Of a stretch of 64,000 nucleotides of DNA, positions 32,274 through 41,072 are shown one piece after another. The notes under the pieces are model-generated. The model did not search any database. It was not told where the DNA came from and worked only from the letters and a program-made list of their open reading frames with translations. The stretch spans positions 620,001 through 684,000 of the forward strand of contig NZ_CP133019.1 of NCBI RefSeq assembly GCF_030866805.1, given 5' to 3'. Position 1 is the stretch's first letter. Every line of letters begins with the position of its first letter. The translations under genes were made by a program, and so were the position numbers. The DNA is from Microbacterium terrisoli (GTDB lineage: Bacteria; Actinomycetota; Actinomycetes; Actinomycetales; Microbacteriaceae).

Positions 32274-33998
32274 CTAGCGGCCGGGTCCTCCCGCATCGGG
32301 CGGGGAGTACTGCGAACGGGTGGGCGGGGTGGCGGCGACGCGGTGATCGGCGCGCAGGGGCAGCGGCTTCTCGGCATCGAAGATGCCGAGAAGCTCTTCG
32401 AGCTCAGACGACGACGTCGACCGTGCAGGCGCGGCCGCCGGCGCGACGCCCTGCGCGGGAGCGGCAGGTCGCGGCGCCATTGTTCCCGGTGCCACCGGTG
32501 CCACCGTGCCTGGTGCCGCTGGCCCCGGCTGCGCCGGCTGCCATCGTGGCTGCTCCGCCGCCTTCGCGAGCGGTGTCTGCGGCGGCAGCGCCGATGTCGG
32601 ACTGTGCCGCCGATGCGCGGGCCGCACCGCCTGCGCGTGGGCAGTCTCGTCTTGCATGTAGCCGTAGCCGTAGGTGTAATAGGCATCCGGCCCGCGCGTG
32701 GGCACCTTGGTCAGCACGACGCCGGCGGTCTTCGCGTCCACCGTGTCGAGCGCGTCGATGGCGTTGGACAGCTGGTTGCGGGTGGTCGTACCGGCGGCGG
32801 CGATCACGATCGCCCCGCTGGTCGCCTTGGCCAGAATCGCGCCGTCGGTCACCGGCAGCAGCGGCGGCGCGTCGCACAGCACGACGTCGAAGTCGCGCTC
32901 GAGCGCGGCCAGCAACGTGTGCATCTGCTGCGACCCCAGCAGCTCGCTGGGGTTCGGCGGCACCTTGCCGGCGGGCATGACATAGAGGCTACGCCCACCC
33001 CACGGCAGCATCACATCGCCCACGCGCACGTGCCCGATGAGCACGTCGGTCAGACCCACGCCGCCCTCGATGCCCAGGTACTCGGCGACCTTCGGCTTGC
33101 GCAGATCGGTGTCGAGCAGCGCGACCTTCTTGCCCGCGTCGGCCAGCGCGATCGCCAGGTTGATCGCCGTGGTCGACTTGCCCTCTGACGGCATGCTCGA
33201 GGTGATGACGAAGCTCGCGCGGCCCCCCATGTCGAGAAACTGCAGGTTCGTGCGCAGCGTGCGGAACGACTCGGCCCGGGGGCTGAGTGGGTCGGCGTGC
33301 ACGATCAGCGGCCGTTCGGGCGCCTTGGGGTCGTCGGCGATCGCACCGATCAGCGGAGCGTCGGTGACCTGCGCCACGTCGCGCGGGGTGCGCACACGCG
33401 TGTCGAGCACCGAGCGCATCACGGCGAAACCGATGCCCAGGGCCAAGCCGATCAGCAGACCCAGCGCGAGGTTCAGCAGCACCTTGGGGCTCGACGGGGC
33501 ACTGGGTGCCTGGGCCTCTGCGACGGTGGTGAGCCGCACCGGGCTCTCCTTCGCACCGGACGGCGACTCGATCTTCTCGACGGTGGCCGTCAGGCTCGCC
33601 GCCAGCGCGTTCGCGATGTTCGCCGCCTGCATGGGGCTCGGGTCGGTGGCGGTGATCGTGATCAGCGTGGTGTTCAGGGGGCTCGTGGCCGACACGCGGT
33701 CGGTCAGCTTCGTGACCGTCGTGTTGAGCTTGAGCTTGTCGATCACGGGAACCATCACCGACGGTGTCGTCACGAGGTTCGTGTAGGTGTTCACGCGGGC
33801 GAGCGTGAACGAGTTGCCCTGTTGCAGATCCGCGATCGAATCACCGGTCTGCGTCGAGACGACGACCGTGCTGGATGCCTCGTACTGCGGTGTACGGGTC
33901 AGCGAATATCCCGCAGCCACACCGATGCCGAGCAGCGTGATGAGCGCGATCGCTATCCAGTGCTTGCGCAGGATATGAATGTAATCGCTGAGCTCCAT
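32274..33998 (-). CDS. Wzz-like chain-length regulator fused to BY-kinase (CpsC/CpsD type)
   Basis: A 574-residue polysaccharide co-polymerase and bacterial tyrosine kinase. It starts at ATG 33998 behind AAAGG. The Wzz domain has membrane helices at about 15-33 and 173-194. The cytoplasmic kinase has Walker A SSMPSEGKST (267-276), Walker A' LLDTDLRKP (294-302) and Walker B VVLCDAPPL (372-380). A tyrosine cluster (Tyr440, 441, 443, 445, 447) follows, and a long Pro/Ala-rich tail after it is unusual. The cluster is the expected autophosphorylation site controlling polymer length. It lies next to a phosphatase-DUF4012 fusion that could reverse this. Confidence 0.92.
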   Translation of the reverse strand: MELSDYIHILRKHWIAIALITLLGIGVAAGYSLTRTPQYEASSTVVVSTQTGDSIADLQQGNSFTLARVNTYTNLVTTPSVMVPVIDKLKLNTTVTKLTDRVSATSPLNTTLITITATDPSPMQAANIANALAASLTATVEKIESPSGAKESPVRLTTVAEAQAPSAPSSPKVLLNLALGLLIGLALGIGFAVMRSVLDTRVRTPRDVAQVTDAPLIGAIADDPKAPERPLIVHADPLSPRAESFRTLRTNLQFLDMGGRASFVITSSMPSEGKSTTAINLAIALADAGKKVALLDTDLRKPKVAEYLGIEGGVGLTDVLIGHVRVGDVMLPWGGRSLYVMPAGKVPPNPSELLGSQQMHTLLAALERDFDVVLCDAPPLLPVTDGAILAKATSGAIVIAAAGTTTRNQLSNAIDALDTVDAKTAGVVLTKVPTRGPDAYYTYGYGYMQDETAHAQAVRPAHRRHSPTSALPPQTPLAKAAEQPRWQPAQPGPAAPGTVAPVAPGTMAPRPAAPAQGVAPAAAPARSTSSSELEELLGIFDAEKPLPLRADHRVAATPPTRSQYSPPDAGGPGR

Positions 33999-34106
33999 AC
34001 AAGCCTTTCGCGGTTGGCCCCCCGGCCACGTGTTTCCCAGATGTCCAGCCCAATCCTGCCACACCGAGTGCCTCGCACCCTGTGAGAAACAGACGTGGAT
34101 CGGGCC

Positions 34107-36632
34107 TCAGAATCCGTCGCACGAGTGCGCGATGGTCACGGGCGTGTCGGTCACGGTGGGGGTGTGCCGCACCGAGATCGGCGAGACGGCGCCCTTGGCG
34201 AGCGTGCTCGTGAACGACACGGTGCGCGTCTGCCCCTTCGGCACGATCACCGTCACGCTCTTCGCGGCGTGTCCCTTCTCGATGCCAGAACGCGCAAGTG
34301 ACGGAATCTGATCTCCAGTAGTCTGAGCCTTGCTGATCGAGGCGCCGGGCGGCGCGAAGAACAGCACGTCCATGAGCATGGTCGTCCGCGGCTGGCCGTA
34401 GCGGCCATCGCGCCAGCCGAGCGTGTAATTCGAGAAGTCGGCGCTCGGAATGCGATTAGAAATGTCGATCGAGGTGGTCACGGTGCGTTTGTCGGCGTCG
34501 CACGTGACGTTGACCTTGCTGGTCAGCCAGTACTGCAGCTTGCCGACGGTGTAGTCGTTCAAGAAGATGCCGACCTGGGTGTGTTGCGCGTTGGTGGTGG
34601 TCAGCGCACCGTCGATTCCCGCTTCCGCCGCGAGCGCCTGCTCGCTCTTGGCCGGGAACCACGCGTACAGGCGCTGCTCCTGAGCGGACTCCTGCAGCTG
34701 TGTGAGCATCGCCGCGGGATCCCAGTCGCCTGAGGTGACCTTTGCGAACACGGCGGAGGCGACCTCGGCGAAGTACGCGTCTGAGTCGGTGCCTTTCGGG
34801 AACCGTTCGTACGCATCGCTGAGCACCTTCTTCACGACGTTCTTCGCCGTGAGCCTGTCACCGGCCACGGTGACAGGACCGGTCACGTGCAGCACGTGCG
34901 AGAGCACCACCGGGTCTACCGAGATCACTCCGTCGAGCTTCTGGTGCGTCGTGGCCCGCCACAATCCGTCGAAGAGCTTCGCGGTCGTAGGAAAATCGGG
35001 TGTTCGTGTGTAGTTCTGCGGATACCACGTGGTGTCTGCTTGGTATATCTGACGCATCTTCTGCGGGAGATCGACGTATTCGTGGCGCACTGTCCCGGCA
35101 TTGCTGAATGTGGCCGTGCTCGCTTGTGCACCCAATGTGATGCGTCCGTGGTCTACGCGGATCTGTGCCGATGCCGATGGGTTGCCGCCCGTGGCGCGCA
35201 TCTCGGCGTTGTTCTGGAAAATCAGCAGGTAGTTGCGTGGTCCGTCAGAGCCTGCCATCGGCAGCAGTGTCGGCAGAATGCGCTGCACGGTCTTCAGCGT
35301 CGGCGTGGCCTCGTCGATGATGTCGAGCAGGCCGCCGATGGCGTCGCGCACCGGCGGTAGCAGGCTGTCGCGGTCGATGCCGCCGACGGTGGACTGCGCC
35401 TGAGCGAACGCAGCGTTGATGCCGGGCAGGTCCTTCTGGGCCTGTTCGAAGGGCTTCAGACTGATGCCGCCGCCCTTGAGCTTGAGCTGCTTGGCCTGCA
35501 TAGTCGACATCAGTCTGACCGCCGGCGGTAATGCGCCGTCGACCAGGATGTCAGCGGCCTCAGTCGTCTTCTGCACGGCGCTGATGTTCACGCCCACGAA
35601 CGGGACGGCCGCGGCGATGTTCCACAGCGGTCCGCTCGTCGTCTTCAACGCGCGCTTGGTCAGCGTCTGCACGTCGGCGGCGACCTGCTGCAGCCCGGCC
35701 GAGTCGTCGGCTTTCATCAGGGTCGTGACCTGCCCGATCTTGGCTTTCGCCGCCATCAGATCTGCCTGTGCGCTCTGCGCTTGCTTGAGAAAGAGCACGC
35801 CCATGACCGCGGCGACGGCGACGAGCAGCACGACGCCGCCCACGGCCCCGATGATCCAGGGCACCCACCGCCGGCGACGCCGGCGGCCGGCGTCGCCGTG
35901 CGGATGAGAGTGCGAGGACGAGCGACGCCTGCGCGTGCGGTGGCTTGTCGGAACCTCGGGAGTGGCTTCGGCGGCGGGCGCCTGTACGACCGTCCCGCCG
36001 ATGAGCTCTTCTGCCTCGGCCGGGTCGCCCTCGTGTGCCGGTGTCAGAGCGATGCGCAGCACCCGCACGACCACCTCGAGCGCCGAGGTCAGCTGCTGGG
36101 TCGCGAGCTCGTACGTCTCGGCTGACCGGCGGTAGGGGTCGACGACGTCATCGTCCGACAGCTCGTGCGGCGTCGGGCTCAGCCCGCGGCGAGAGGCGAC
36201 CAGCGCAGAGACTGCGCGTACGCGGGCTCCGGCATCCGTGCCCGCGGCGGCAGCCGCGTCGCGGATCTGCCCGTGGGTCAGCTCGGACGCGAGGCGGGCG
36301 AATTCGCGCAGCGTGAACGCCTCGCTCACGCGGATCGGCGCGAGGCGGGCGATCTTGCGGCGGTGGTTGCGCGACATGCCCAGGATCAGATCCGGGGTGA
36401 CCAGGTCGTCGGCGGTCAGCACGTGCGAGCGGTGCGCAGCGGCGGCATCCGCGCCGACGCCCAAACGCACGGCGATGGCCTGCATCTCGTCGGGCATCGG
36501 CATATCGGCCAGCGGGGCCGTGCCGGCACTGGACGCGTGTGCGCCCAGATCTGCCAGGGCATCGGTCAGCAGCAGTTCCGCAAGCGGGGATCGGCAGATG
36601 TTGCCGGTGCAGACGGTGAGGATCTCGAACAT
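34107..36632 (-). CDS. Low-molecular-weight protein tyrosine phosphatase fused to DUF4012 membrane protein
   Basis: One uninterrupted 841-residue frame. Residues 1-195 are a cytoplasmic LMW-PTP domain: P-loop VCTGNICRSP (Cys8, Arg14) and the acid Asp165 in DPYRRS. Residues 196-256 are a linker ending in an Arg-rich stretch; 257-283 is a membrane helix; the rest is an extracytoplasmic DUF4012 region (LLIFQNNAEMRATGGNPSASAQI, DGVISVDPVVLSHVLHVTGPV) paralogous to the protein at 29202. LMW-PTPs normally are separate proteins that dephosphorylate BY-kinases such as the one encoded 108 bases downstream. The fusion would place the phosphatase at the membrane on the same molecule as the DUF4012 module. 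Start MFEILTVC at 36632 is the natural LMW-PTP start. Confidence 0.9.
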   Translation of the reverse strand: MFEILTVCTGNICRSPLAELLLTDALADLGAHASSAGTAPLADMPMPDEMQAIAVRLGVGADAAAAHRSHVLTADDLVTPDLILGMSRNHRRKIARLAPIRVSEAFTLREFARLASELTHGQIRDAAAAAGTDAGARVRAVSALVASRRGLSPTPHELSDDDVVDPYRRSAETYELATQQLTSALEVVVRVLRIALTPAHEGDPAEAEELIGGTVVQAPAAEATPEVPTSHRTRRRRSSSHSHPHGDAGRRRRRRWVPWIIGAVGGVVLLVAVAAVMGVLFLKQAQSAQADLMAAKAKIGQVTTLMKADDSAGLQQVAADVQTLTKRALKTTSGPLWNIAAAVPFVGVNISAVQKTTEAADILVDGALPPAVRLMSTMQAKQLKLKGGGISLKPFEQAQKDLPGINAAFAQAQSTVGGIDRDSLLPPVRDAIGGLLDIIDEATPTLKTVQRILPTLLPMAGSDGPRNYLLIFQNNAEMRATGGNPSASAQIRVDHGRITLGAQASTATFSNAGTVRHEYVDLPQKMRQIYQADTTWYPQNYTRTPDFPTTAKLFDGLWRATTHQKLDGVISVDPVVLSHVLHVTGPVTVAGDRLTAKNVVKKVLSDAYERFPKGTDSDAYFAEVASAVFAKVTSGDWDPAAMLTQLQESAQEQRLYAWFPAKSEQALAAEAGIDGALTTTNAQHTQVGIFLNDYTVGKLQYWLTSKVNVTCDADKRTVTTSIDISNRIPSADFSNYTLGWRDGRYGQPRTTMLMDVLFFAPPGASISKAQTTGDQIPSLARSGIEKGHAAKSVTVIVPKGQTRTVSFTSTLAKGAVSPISVRHTPTVTDTPVTIAHSCDGF

Positions 36633-36748
36633 GCAGGGGGTGTCTCTGAAGAAGCGGGTGCTTTGGGCATCCCGAGGCTGTGGGGAGCAGTCGGGGGGCG
36701 AGCCTGTCACACCCCGCACCGAGGTTACAACCTTATGCTGAGGGCACG

Positions 36749-37456
36749 ATGAAGCTCATCTCGTACAACCTGCGCAAGCACCGGGCCGCCAGTGAGCTCG
36801 ACACGCTCGTTGACACGTACGGCGCGGACCTGCTGTGTCTGCAGGAGTGCGACACCGCCGACATCCCCGCCCAGATCGGGGGCCTGCGCCTGGCCGACGT
36901 GACCCATCGCAACAGGCTGGGACTTGCCGTCTATTTCCGGATGAGCATGTACCGGCCGCTCGAGGTCCGCTCGCTCGGTGTGAAGAAGTCGCTGCACGAC
37001 CGTGTTCTCAAGCCGGCAGAGGAGAGGATGCTGGGGGTCCGACTGCACGACATCGACCAGGGACGCGACCTGGTCGTCGCGTCGTTCCACGCGGCCCCGC
37101 TCACAGCGCTGAACTCACTGCGCCGCACTCAGATCCACGCGGCGCTCACCGAGATCGCGGCGATTGGTCCCGGACTGCCGGCGCTTATGGTGGGGGACTA
37201 CAACTACCCGGTGTTCAAAGAGAACCTCAGCCAGAAGGTGCGTGAGCAGGGGTACGAGCTGACGCTGAGCGACCGTCGCACGTACACGCGCTACCGCTAC
37301 TTCCGCGGGCATTACGACTTCGCGACGTCGGCCGGATTCGAGATCGACCGCATCCGCACCCTGCCGCAGGGACGCAGCGATCATCTGCCGATCCTGATCA
37401 CTGCGCACATGTCGCATCCCGCGGGTCGCGGCGCCCTGTCAGAGGCGGTAGCCTGA
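36749..37456 (+). CDS. Endonuclease/exonuclease/phosphatase-fold protein
   Basis: A 235-residue EEP-superfamily protein starting MKLISYNLRKH at ATG 36749 behind GAGGG. Motifs: Asn in SYNLRKHRA, metal-binding Glu in LLCLQECDT, His in VASFHAAPL, Asp/Asn in MVGDYNYP, and the final Asp-His in GRSDHLPILI. Members hydrolyse phosphodiester or phosphomonoester bonds of nucleic acids, lipids or sugars; the substrate is unknown. No signal peptide. It is divergent from the phosphatase-DUF4012 gene and four bases upstream of a tiny membrane-protein gene. Confidence 0.85.
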   Translation: MKLISYNLRKHRAASELDTLVDTYGADLLCLQECDTADIPAQIGGLRLADVTHRNRLGLAVYFRMSMYRPLEVRSLGVKKSLHDRVLKPAEERMLGVRLHDIDQGRDLVVASFHAAPLTALNSLRRTQIHAALTEIAAIGPGLPALMVGDYNYPVFKENLSQKVREQGYELTLSDRRTYTRYRYFRGHYDFATSAGFEIDRIRTLPQGRSDHLPILITAHMSHPAGRGALSEAVA

Positions 37457-37460
37457 GAGC

Positions 37461-37637
37461 ATGTTCATCCTCTGCTTCCTGCTCTTCGTGGCTGGGTTCG
37501 CCTGCTTCGGCTACGCTCCCTTCATCGACGGGTGGCAGTCGCTGGTGTTCGTGCTCGGCCTGCTGCTCGTCTCCACGGCCATCGGCATTCCGATGCACAA
37601 GTCGCGTCACGACCACAAGAGCAGCCAGCTGCCTTGA
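37461..37637 (+). CDS. 58-residue two-helix membrane protein
   Basis: A short frame read directly from the sequence: start MFILCFLLFVAGFACFGYAP, then a short loop and a second hydrophobic helix (SLVFVLGLLLVSTAIG), ending with a His/Lys-rich polar tail (MHKSRHDHKSSQLP). GCCTGAGAGC before the ATG gives a weak Shine-Dalgarno (GAGAG). It follows the EEP gene by four bases and precedes a strong terminator, so it is likely the second gene of that unit. Function unknown. Confidence 0.7.
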   Translation: MFILCFLLFVAGFACFGYAPFIDGWQSLVFVLGLLLVSTAIGIPMHKSRHDHKSSQLP

Positions 37638-37685
37638 TTTCTTGCGGCATGCGTGGCCTCTGCCGCATTTTGTAGCCCCCGAATT

Positions 37686-37730
37686 CAGTGAGGCCCGGGT
37701 TCGCTGACGATGTGAACCCGGGCCTCACTG
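37686..37730 (+). terminator. Bidirectional terminator between the EEP unit and the fcl gene
   Basis: Arms 37686-37702 and 37714-37730 are perfectly complementary over 17 bp around an 11-base loop. It lies between two convergent genes (stop codons at 37637 and 37733), so it can terminate both. Confidence 0.9.
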
Positions 37731-37732
37731 CG

Positions 37733-38713
37733 CTATTCGCGGATCGTGTTGACGTGATCGCGGTACCAGGCGACTGTTCGCTCGAGTCCTTCGTGCAGGC
37801 TGATTTTCGACGTCCAGCCTGCATCGGCAAGCTTCGATACATCCAGCAGCTTCTGCGGGGTGCCATCGGGCTTGGTCGCATCCCACGCGGTTTCGCCCTC
37901 GTAGCCGACGACGTGCGCGATCGTCTCGGCTATCTCTCGGATCGTTGCGTCGCGGCCCGTGCCGACGTTTACCTGCTCAGGCCCGTCGTAATGCTCCATC
38001 AGGTGCAGTACAGCGTCGGCCATGTCGTCGGAGTGGAGGAACTCACGACGTGGCGTACCAGTGCCCCAGTTGGTGACCGATGCGGTCTTCGATCGGGCGG
38101 CATCGTCGTAGCGTCGAATGAGTGCGGGGAGCACGTGCGACCCCTTGGGTGAGAAGTTGTCGTTCGGACCGTACAGGTTGGTCGGCATCGCTGAGATCCA
38201 CGGCAGGCCGTACTGTCGACGGACTGCCTGTACGTTCAGAATCCCCGCGATCTTGGCGATCGCGTAGGCGTCGTTCGTTGGCTCGAGGTGGCCGGTGAGC
38301 AGCGACTCCTCGCGGATGGGCTGTTCGGCGAACTTCGGGTAGATACACGACGAACCCAGGAACGCCACCCGCTCCACGTCGTTTGCCAGTGCGGCGTCGA
38401 GAACGTTCGTCTGAATGCGCAGATTCTCGCTGAGAAAATCTACCGGATAGGTGCTGTTTGCCAGAATGCCGCCGACTTTCGCCGCTGCGAGTACGAGATA
38501 CTTCGGCTTGATGTCGGCCATGTACGCGAAGACGGCGTCGCGATCTTTGAGATCGAGTTCAGCGGAGGTCTTTCCGACGAGGCGTGAGAACCCGGACGAC
38601 TCGAGCTTGCGCACGATCGCCGAGCCGACGAGGCCGCGGTGGCCGGCGACGTAGAACGTCGCGTCGCGGTCGAGCTCTGTGGGCGTGTACTCGACCCCGT
38701 CGTCGGCGGTCAC
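37733..38713 (-). CDS. fcl: GDP-L-fucose synthase
   Basis: Epimerises and reduces GDP-4-keto-6-deoxymannose to GDP-L-fucose with NADPH. GTG 38713 is taken as start because it overlaps the gmd stop (GTGA) and gives a 326-residue protein close to family length; an upstream in-frame start at 38752 would run 42 bases into gmd. Motifs: [15 protein letters not shown] (Rossmann), [30 protein letters not shown] and YAIAKIAG (Tyr-Lys). It forms an operon with gmd. Confidence 0.94.
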   Translation of the reverse strand: MTADDGVEYTPTELDRDATFYVAGHRGLVGSAIVRKLESSGFSRLVGKTSAELDLKDRDAVFAYMADIKPKYLVLAAAKVGGILANSTYPVDFLSENLRIQTNVLDAALANDVERVAFLGSSCIYPKFAEQPIREESLLTGHLEPTNDAYAIAKIAGILNVQAVRRQYGLPWISAMPTNLYGPNDNFSPKGSHVLPALIRRYDDAARSKTASVTNWGTGTPRREFLHSDDMADAVLHLMEHYDGPEQVNVGTGRDATIREIAETIAHVVGYEGETAWDATKPDGTPQKLLDVSKLADAGWTSKISLHEGLERTVAWYRDHVNTIRE

Positions 38714-39741
38714 TTCGTGCCCCACGAGTCGAGATGGACTGTATCGATCCACGGATCCCCCGCGTGTTCAAGCGCCGTGATGTCAGCGTCGACCATGATC
38801 TTCGCGAGTTGACGACCGTCGATCGTGGGTGTCCATCCCAGCTTCTCGCGCGCCTTGCTTGGGTCGCCAATGAGGGCGTCGACCTCGGTGGGGCGCAGGT
38901 ACCTCTCATCGAATCGGACGTGATCTTCCCAGTTCAGGCCTGCATGCCCAAAAGAAATCTCGATGAACTCGCGCACAGTGATTCCCGTTCCGGTCGCGAG
39001 CACATAGTCGTCAGGGACGTCGGCTTGCAACATTCGCCACATTCCCTCGACGTATTCGGCCGCGTAACCCCAGTCGCGAACGGCGTCCAGGTTGCCCATA
39101 TACACGAACTCCTGCCTGCCTGCTTTGATCGCCGCAACTGCGCGTGTGATCTTGCGGGTCACGAAAGTTTCGCCACGGCGAGGTGACTCATGGTTGAAGA
39201 GGATGCCGTTGACCGCGAACATGTCATATGCCTCGCGGTAGTTCTTCGTAATCCAGTAGCTGTACAGCTTCGCGGCTGCGTATGGCGAGCGTGGATAAAA
39301 GCGCGTCTCTTCATTCTGCGGGGGCGGAGTGGCTCCATACAGCTCGGACGACGAGGCCTGGTAGAAGCGGGTCTCGATACCGGACAGTCGCACCGCCTCG
39401 AGGAGTCGGACCGTTCCGGTCCCTGTCGTGTCGGCGGTGTGTTCAGGCTCATCGAACGAGACCCGGACATGTGACTGGGCGGCGAGGTTGTAGACCTCGT
39501 CAGGGTTGATGCTCGCGAGCAGAGTGACGAGTCGGGCCCCGTCACTCAGGTCGCCATAGTGCAGGAACAGTTTCGCGTCAGGATCGTGCGGATCGACGTA
39601 GAGGTGGTCGATGCGCGCTGTGTTAAACGTCGAAGCGCGGCGGATGAGGCCATGGACTTCGTATCCCTTGGCGAGCAGCAACTCGGCGAGGTATGAGCCG
39701 TCTTGGCCGGTGACCCCAGTAATCAGGGCGCGTTTCTTCAT
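38710..39741 (-). CDS. gmd: GDP-mannose 4,6-dehydratase
   Basis: Converts GDP-D-mannose to GDP-4-keto-6-deoxymannose, the first step to GDP-L-fucose. The 343-residue product starts [23 protein letters not shown] and carries [29 protein letters not shown] and the Tyr-X3-Lys motif [12 protein letters not shown], plus the family tail [21 protein letters not shown]. It overlaps fcl by four bases. No genes for GDP-mannose supply (manA, manB, manC) are in the window, so these must lie elsewhere. Confidence 0.96.
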   Translation of the reverse strand: MKKRALITGVTGQDGSYLAELLLAKGYEVHGLIRRASTFNTARIDHLYVDPHDPDAKLFLHYGDLSDGARLVTLLASINPDEVYNLAAQSHVRVSFDEPEHTADTTGTGTVRLLEAVRLSGIETRFYQASSSELYGATPPPQNEETRFYPRSPYAAAKLYSYWITKNYREAYDMFAVNGILFNHESPRRGETFVTRKITRAVAAIKAGRQEFVYMGNLDAVRDWGYAAEYVEGMWRMLQADVPDDYVLATGTGITVREFIEISFGHAGLNWEDHVRFDERYLRPTEVDALIGDPSKAREKLGWTPTIDGRQLAKIMVDADITALEHAGDPWIDTVHLDSWGTK

Positions 39742-39776
39742 GAGAACTCCGTATCATCGCGGGCGGCGTTTGTGGC

Positions 39777-41039
39777 CTAAGGCCTCGGGGCAGGGTGGTT
39801 ATCATCGCCGTCGATGACGTCCGAAAGTAACTCGACGAATGCGTCGATCGCAACGCTTTCAGTAAGCACACTATCGCGGAACGCTCGACCGTTCCGGCCA
39901 AGTGCTTCGGCGGCATCCGGGTTGGAAGTCAGCTTCAGCACGGCCTCAAGCAGCGAACGAGGATTCCCGGCGGGGACTACTATCCCCGCTCGGGCGCGCA
40001 GGATCTCTTCGGCAGTGATGCCCGCCGGATCAGTCGCGGCCAGCACCGGACGCCCGGCAGCGAAGTAGGACGTGAGTTTGCTCGGAACGGCCATCTCTGC
40101 AACGCCCTGCTTCTCGTTCACCAGCAGTACGTCGGCTGTCTGCAATGCTTTGCTGAACTGATCAGCCTCCAGAGGATCCATGAACGTAACGGTACTCACG
40201 CCGTCTGCCAGGTTCTCGAGGTGCATCCGCTCAGAGCCTTCTCCGAGCAGGACAAAATGAATCGGGACACCGTCCAGCTGGGCAAGTCGGGCCGCATCGA
40301 TAACGTTTGCGAGCCCCTGTTTGACGCCCATGTTGCCGGCATGAAGGACTATCCACTCGTGACCGGACCAGCCGAGTTCGTGACGGACAGTGTCGCGGTC
40401 GATCTCTCGCGGTGCCGGCACATGGCTCCAATTTCGGACCACCGTGATGCGCTCCTTCGGAATCTTGAAGTCATGTTCGACGCGAGACGCAAAACGTTCG
40501 TGGATGACGATGACTCGAGTGGCGTGGCGGAGAACCCATCCCTCGAACCGCAGCATCGCGCGAACAGTTAAGCCTGACGCCTGTCCGGTCTCACTGAGTC
40601 CGAGACTGTACAGATCCTGCACCCAAACGATGAATGGGACGCGGCGGTGCGTGATCGCGGCGCGGAACCGTGCGATGGCAGTTGATAGCAACGCAGGCGA
40701 CACCGCGATAATCACGTCTGGCCGACCCCAGCGATGGAACGCCTGCCGCAGTCCGAACGAAATCTCTGAGATCGCCCGCCGGGTTGCGGATGGCCGCGCG
40801 GGTATGTAGTGACGCAGTCTCGTGATGGACACGCCATCCTCCGAGTCATGACGTGTCCACTGCCCATAGCCGCTACGCAGCTTCCACTCGGGATAATGGG
40901 GATGCGCAGTCAGTACTCGGACCTCGTAGCCGTGACCGGCGATACCACGTGCCATGCCACCCGTATAAGGTGAGATTCCAGTGTGCTCAGGCGGGTAGTT
41001 GATGCCTAGGACAAGGGCTTGGGGAGACTGACGAGGCAC
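39777..41039 (-). CDS. GT4 family glycosyltransferase (WbuB/WcaI-like)
   Basis: A 420-residue GT-B retaining glycosyltransferase. The N-terminal donor-acceptor loop LGINYPPEHTGISPYTGGMA and the segment WVQDLYSLGLSETG resemble WbuB/WcaI fucosyl- or related transferases in colanic-acid-like loci; the C-terminal part has LHAGNMGVKQGLANVIDAA and the nucleotide-sugar EX7E-type region VPSKLTSYFAAGRPVLA. It starts with GTG at 41039, the only plausible initiator upstream of the conserved start. It follows the direction of gmd-fcl (36 bases apart), so the three may form one operon. Use of GDP-fucose is a plausible guess only. Confidence 0.85.
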   Translation of the reverse strand: MPRQSPQALVLGINYPPEHTGISPYTGGMARGIAGHGYEVRVLTAHPHYPEWKLRSGYGQWTRHDSEDGVSITRLRHYIPARPSATRRAISEISFGLRQAFHRWGRPDVIIAVSPALLSTAIARFRAAITHRRVPFIVWVQDLYSLGLSETGQASGLTVRAMLRFEGWVLRHATRVIVIHERFASRVEHDFKIPKERITVVRNWSHVPAPREIDRDTVRHELGWSGHEWIVLHAGNMGVKQGLANVIDAARLAQLDGVPIHFVLLGEGSERMHLENLADGVSTVTFMDPLEADQFSKALQTADVLLVNEKQGVAEMAVPSKLTSYFAAGRPVLAATDPAGITAEEILRARAGIVVPAGNPRSLLEAVLKLTSNPDAAEALGRNGRAFRDSVLTESVAIDAFVELLSDVIDGDDNHPAPRP

Positions 41040-41072
41040 TAGATGAGGGTATCGCGAAGGAGACGCACGATC

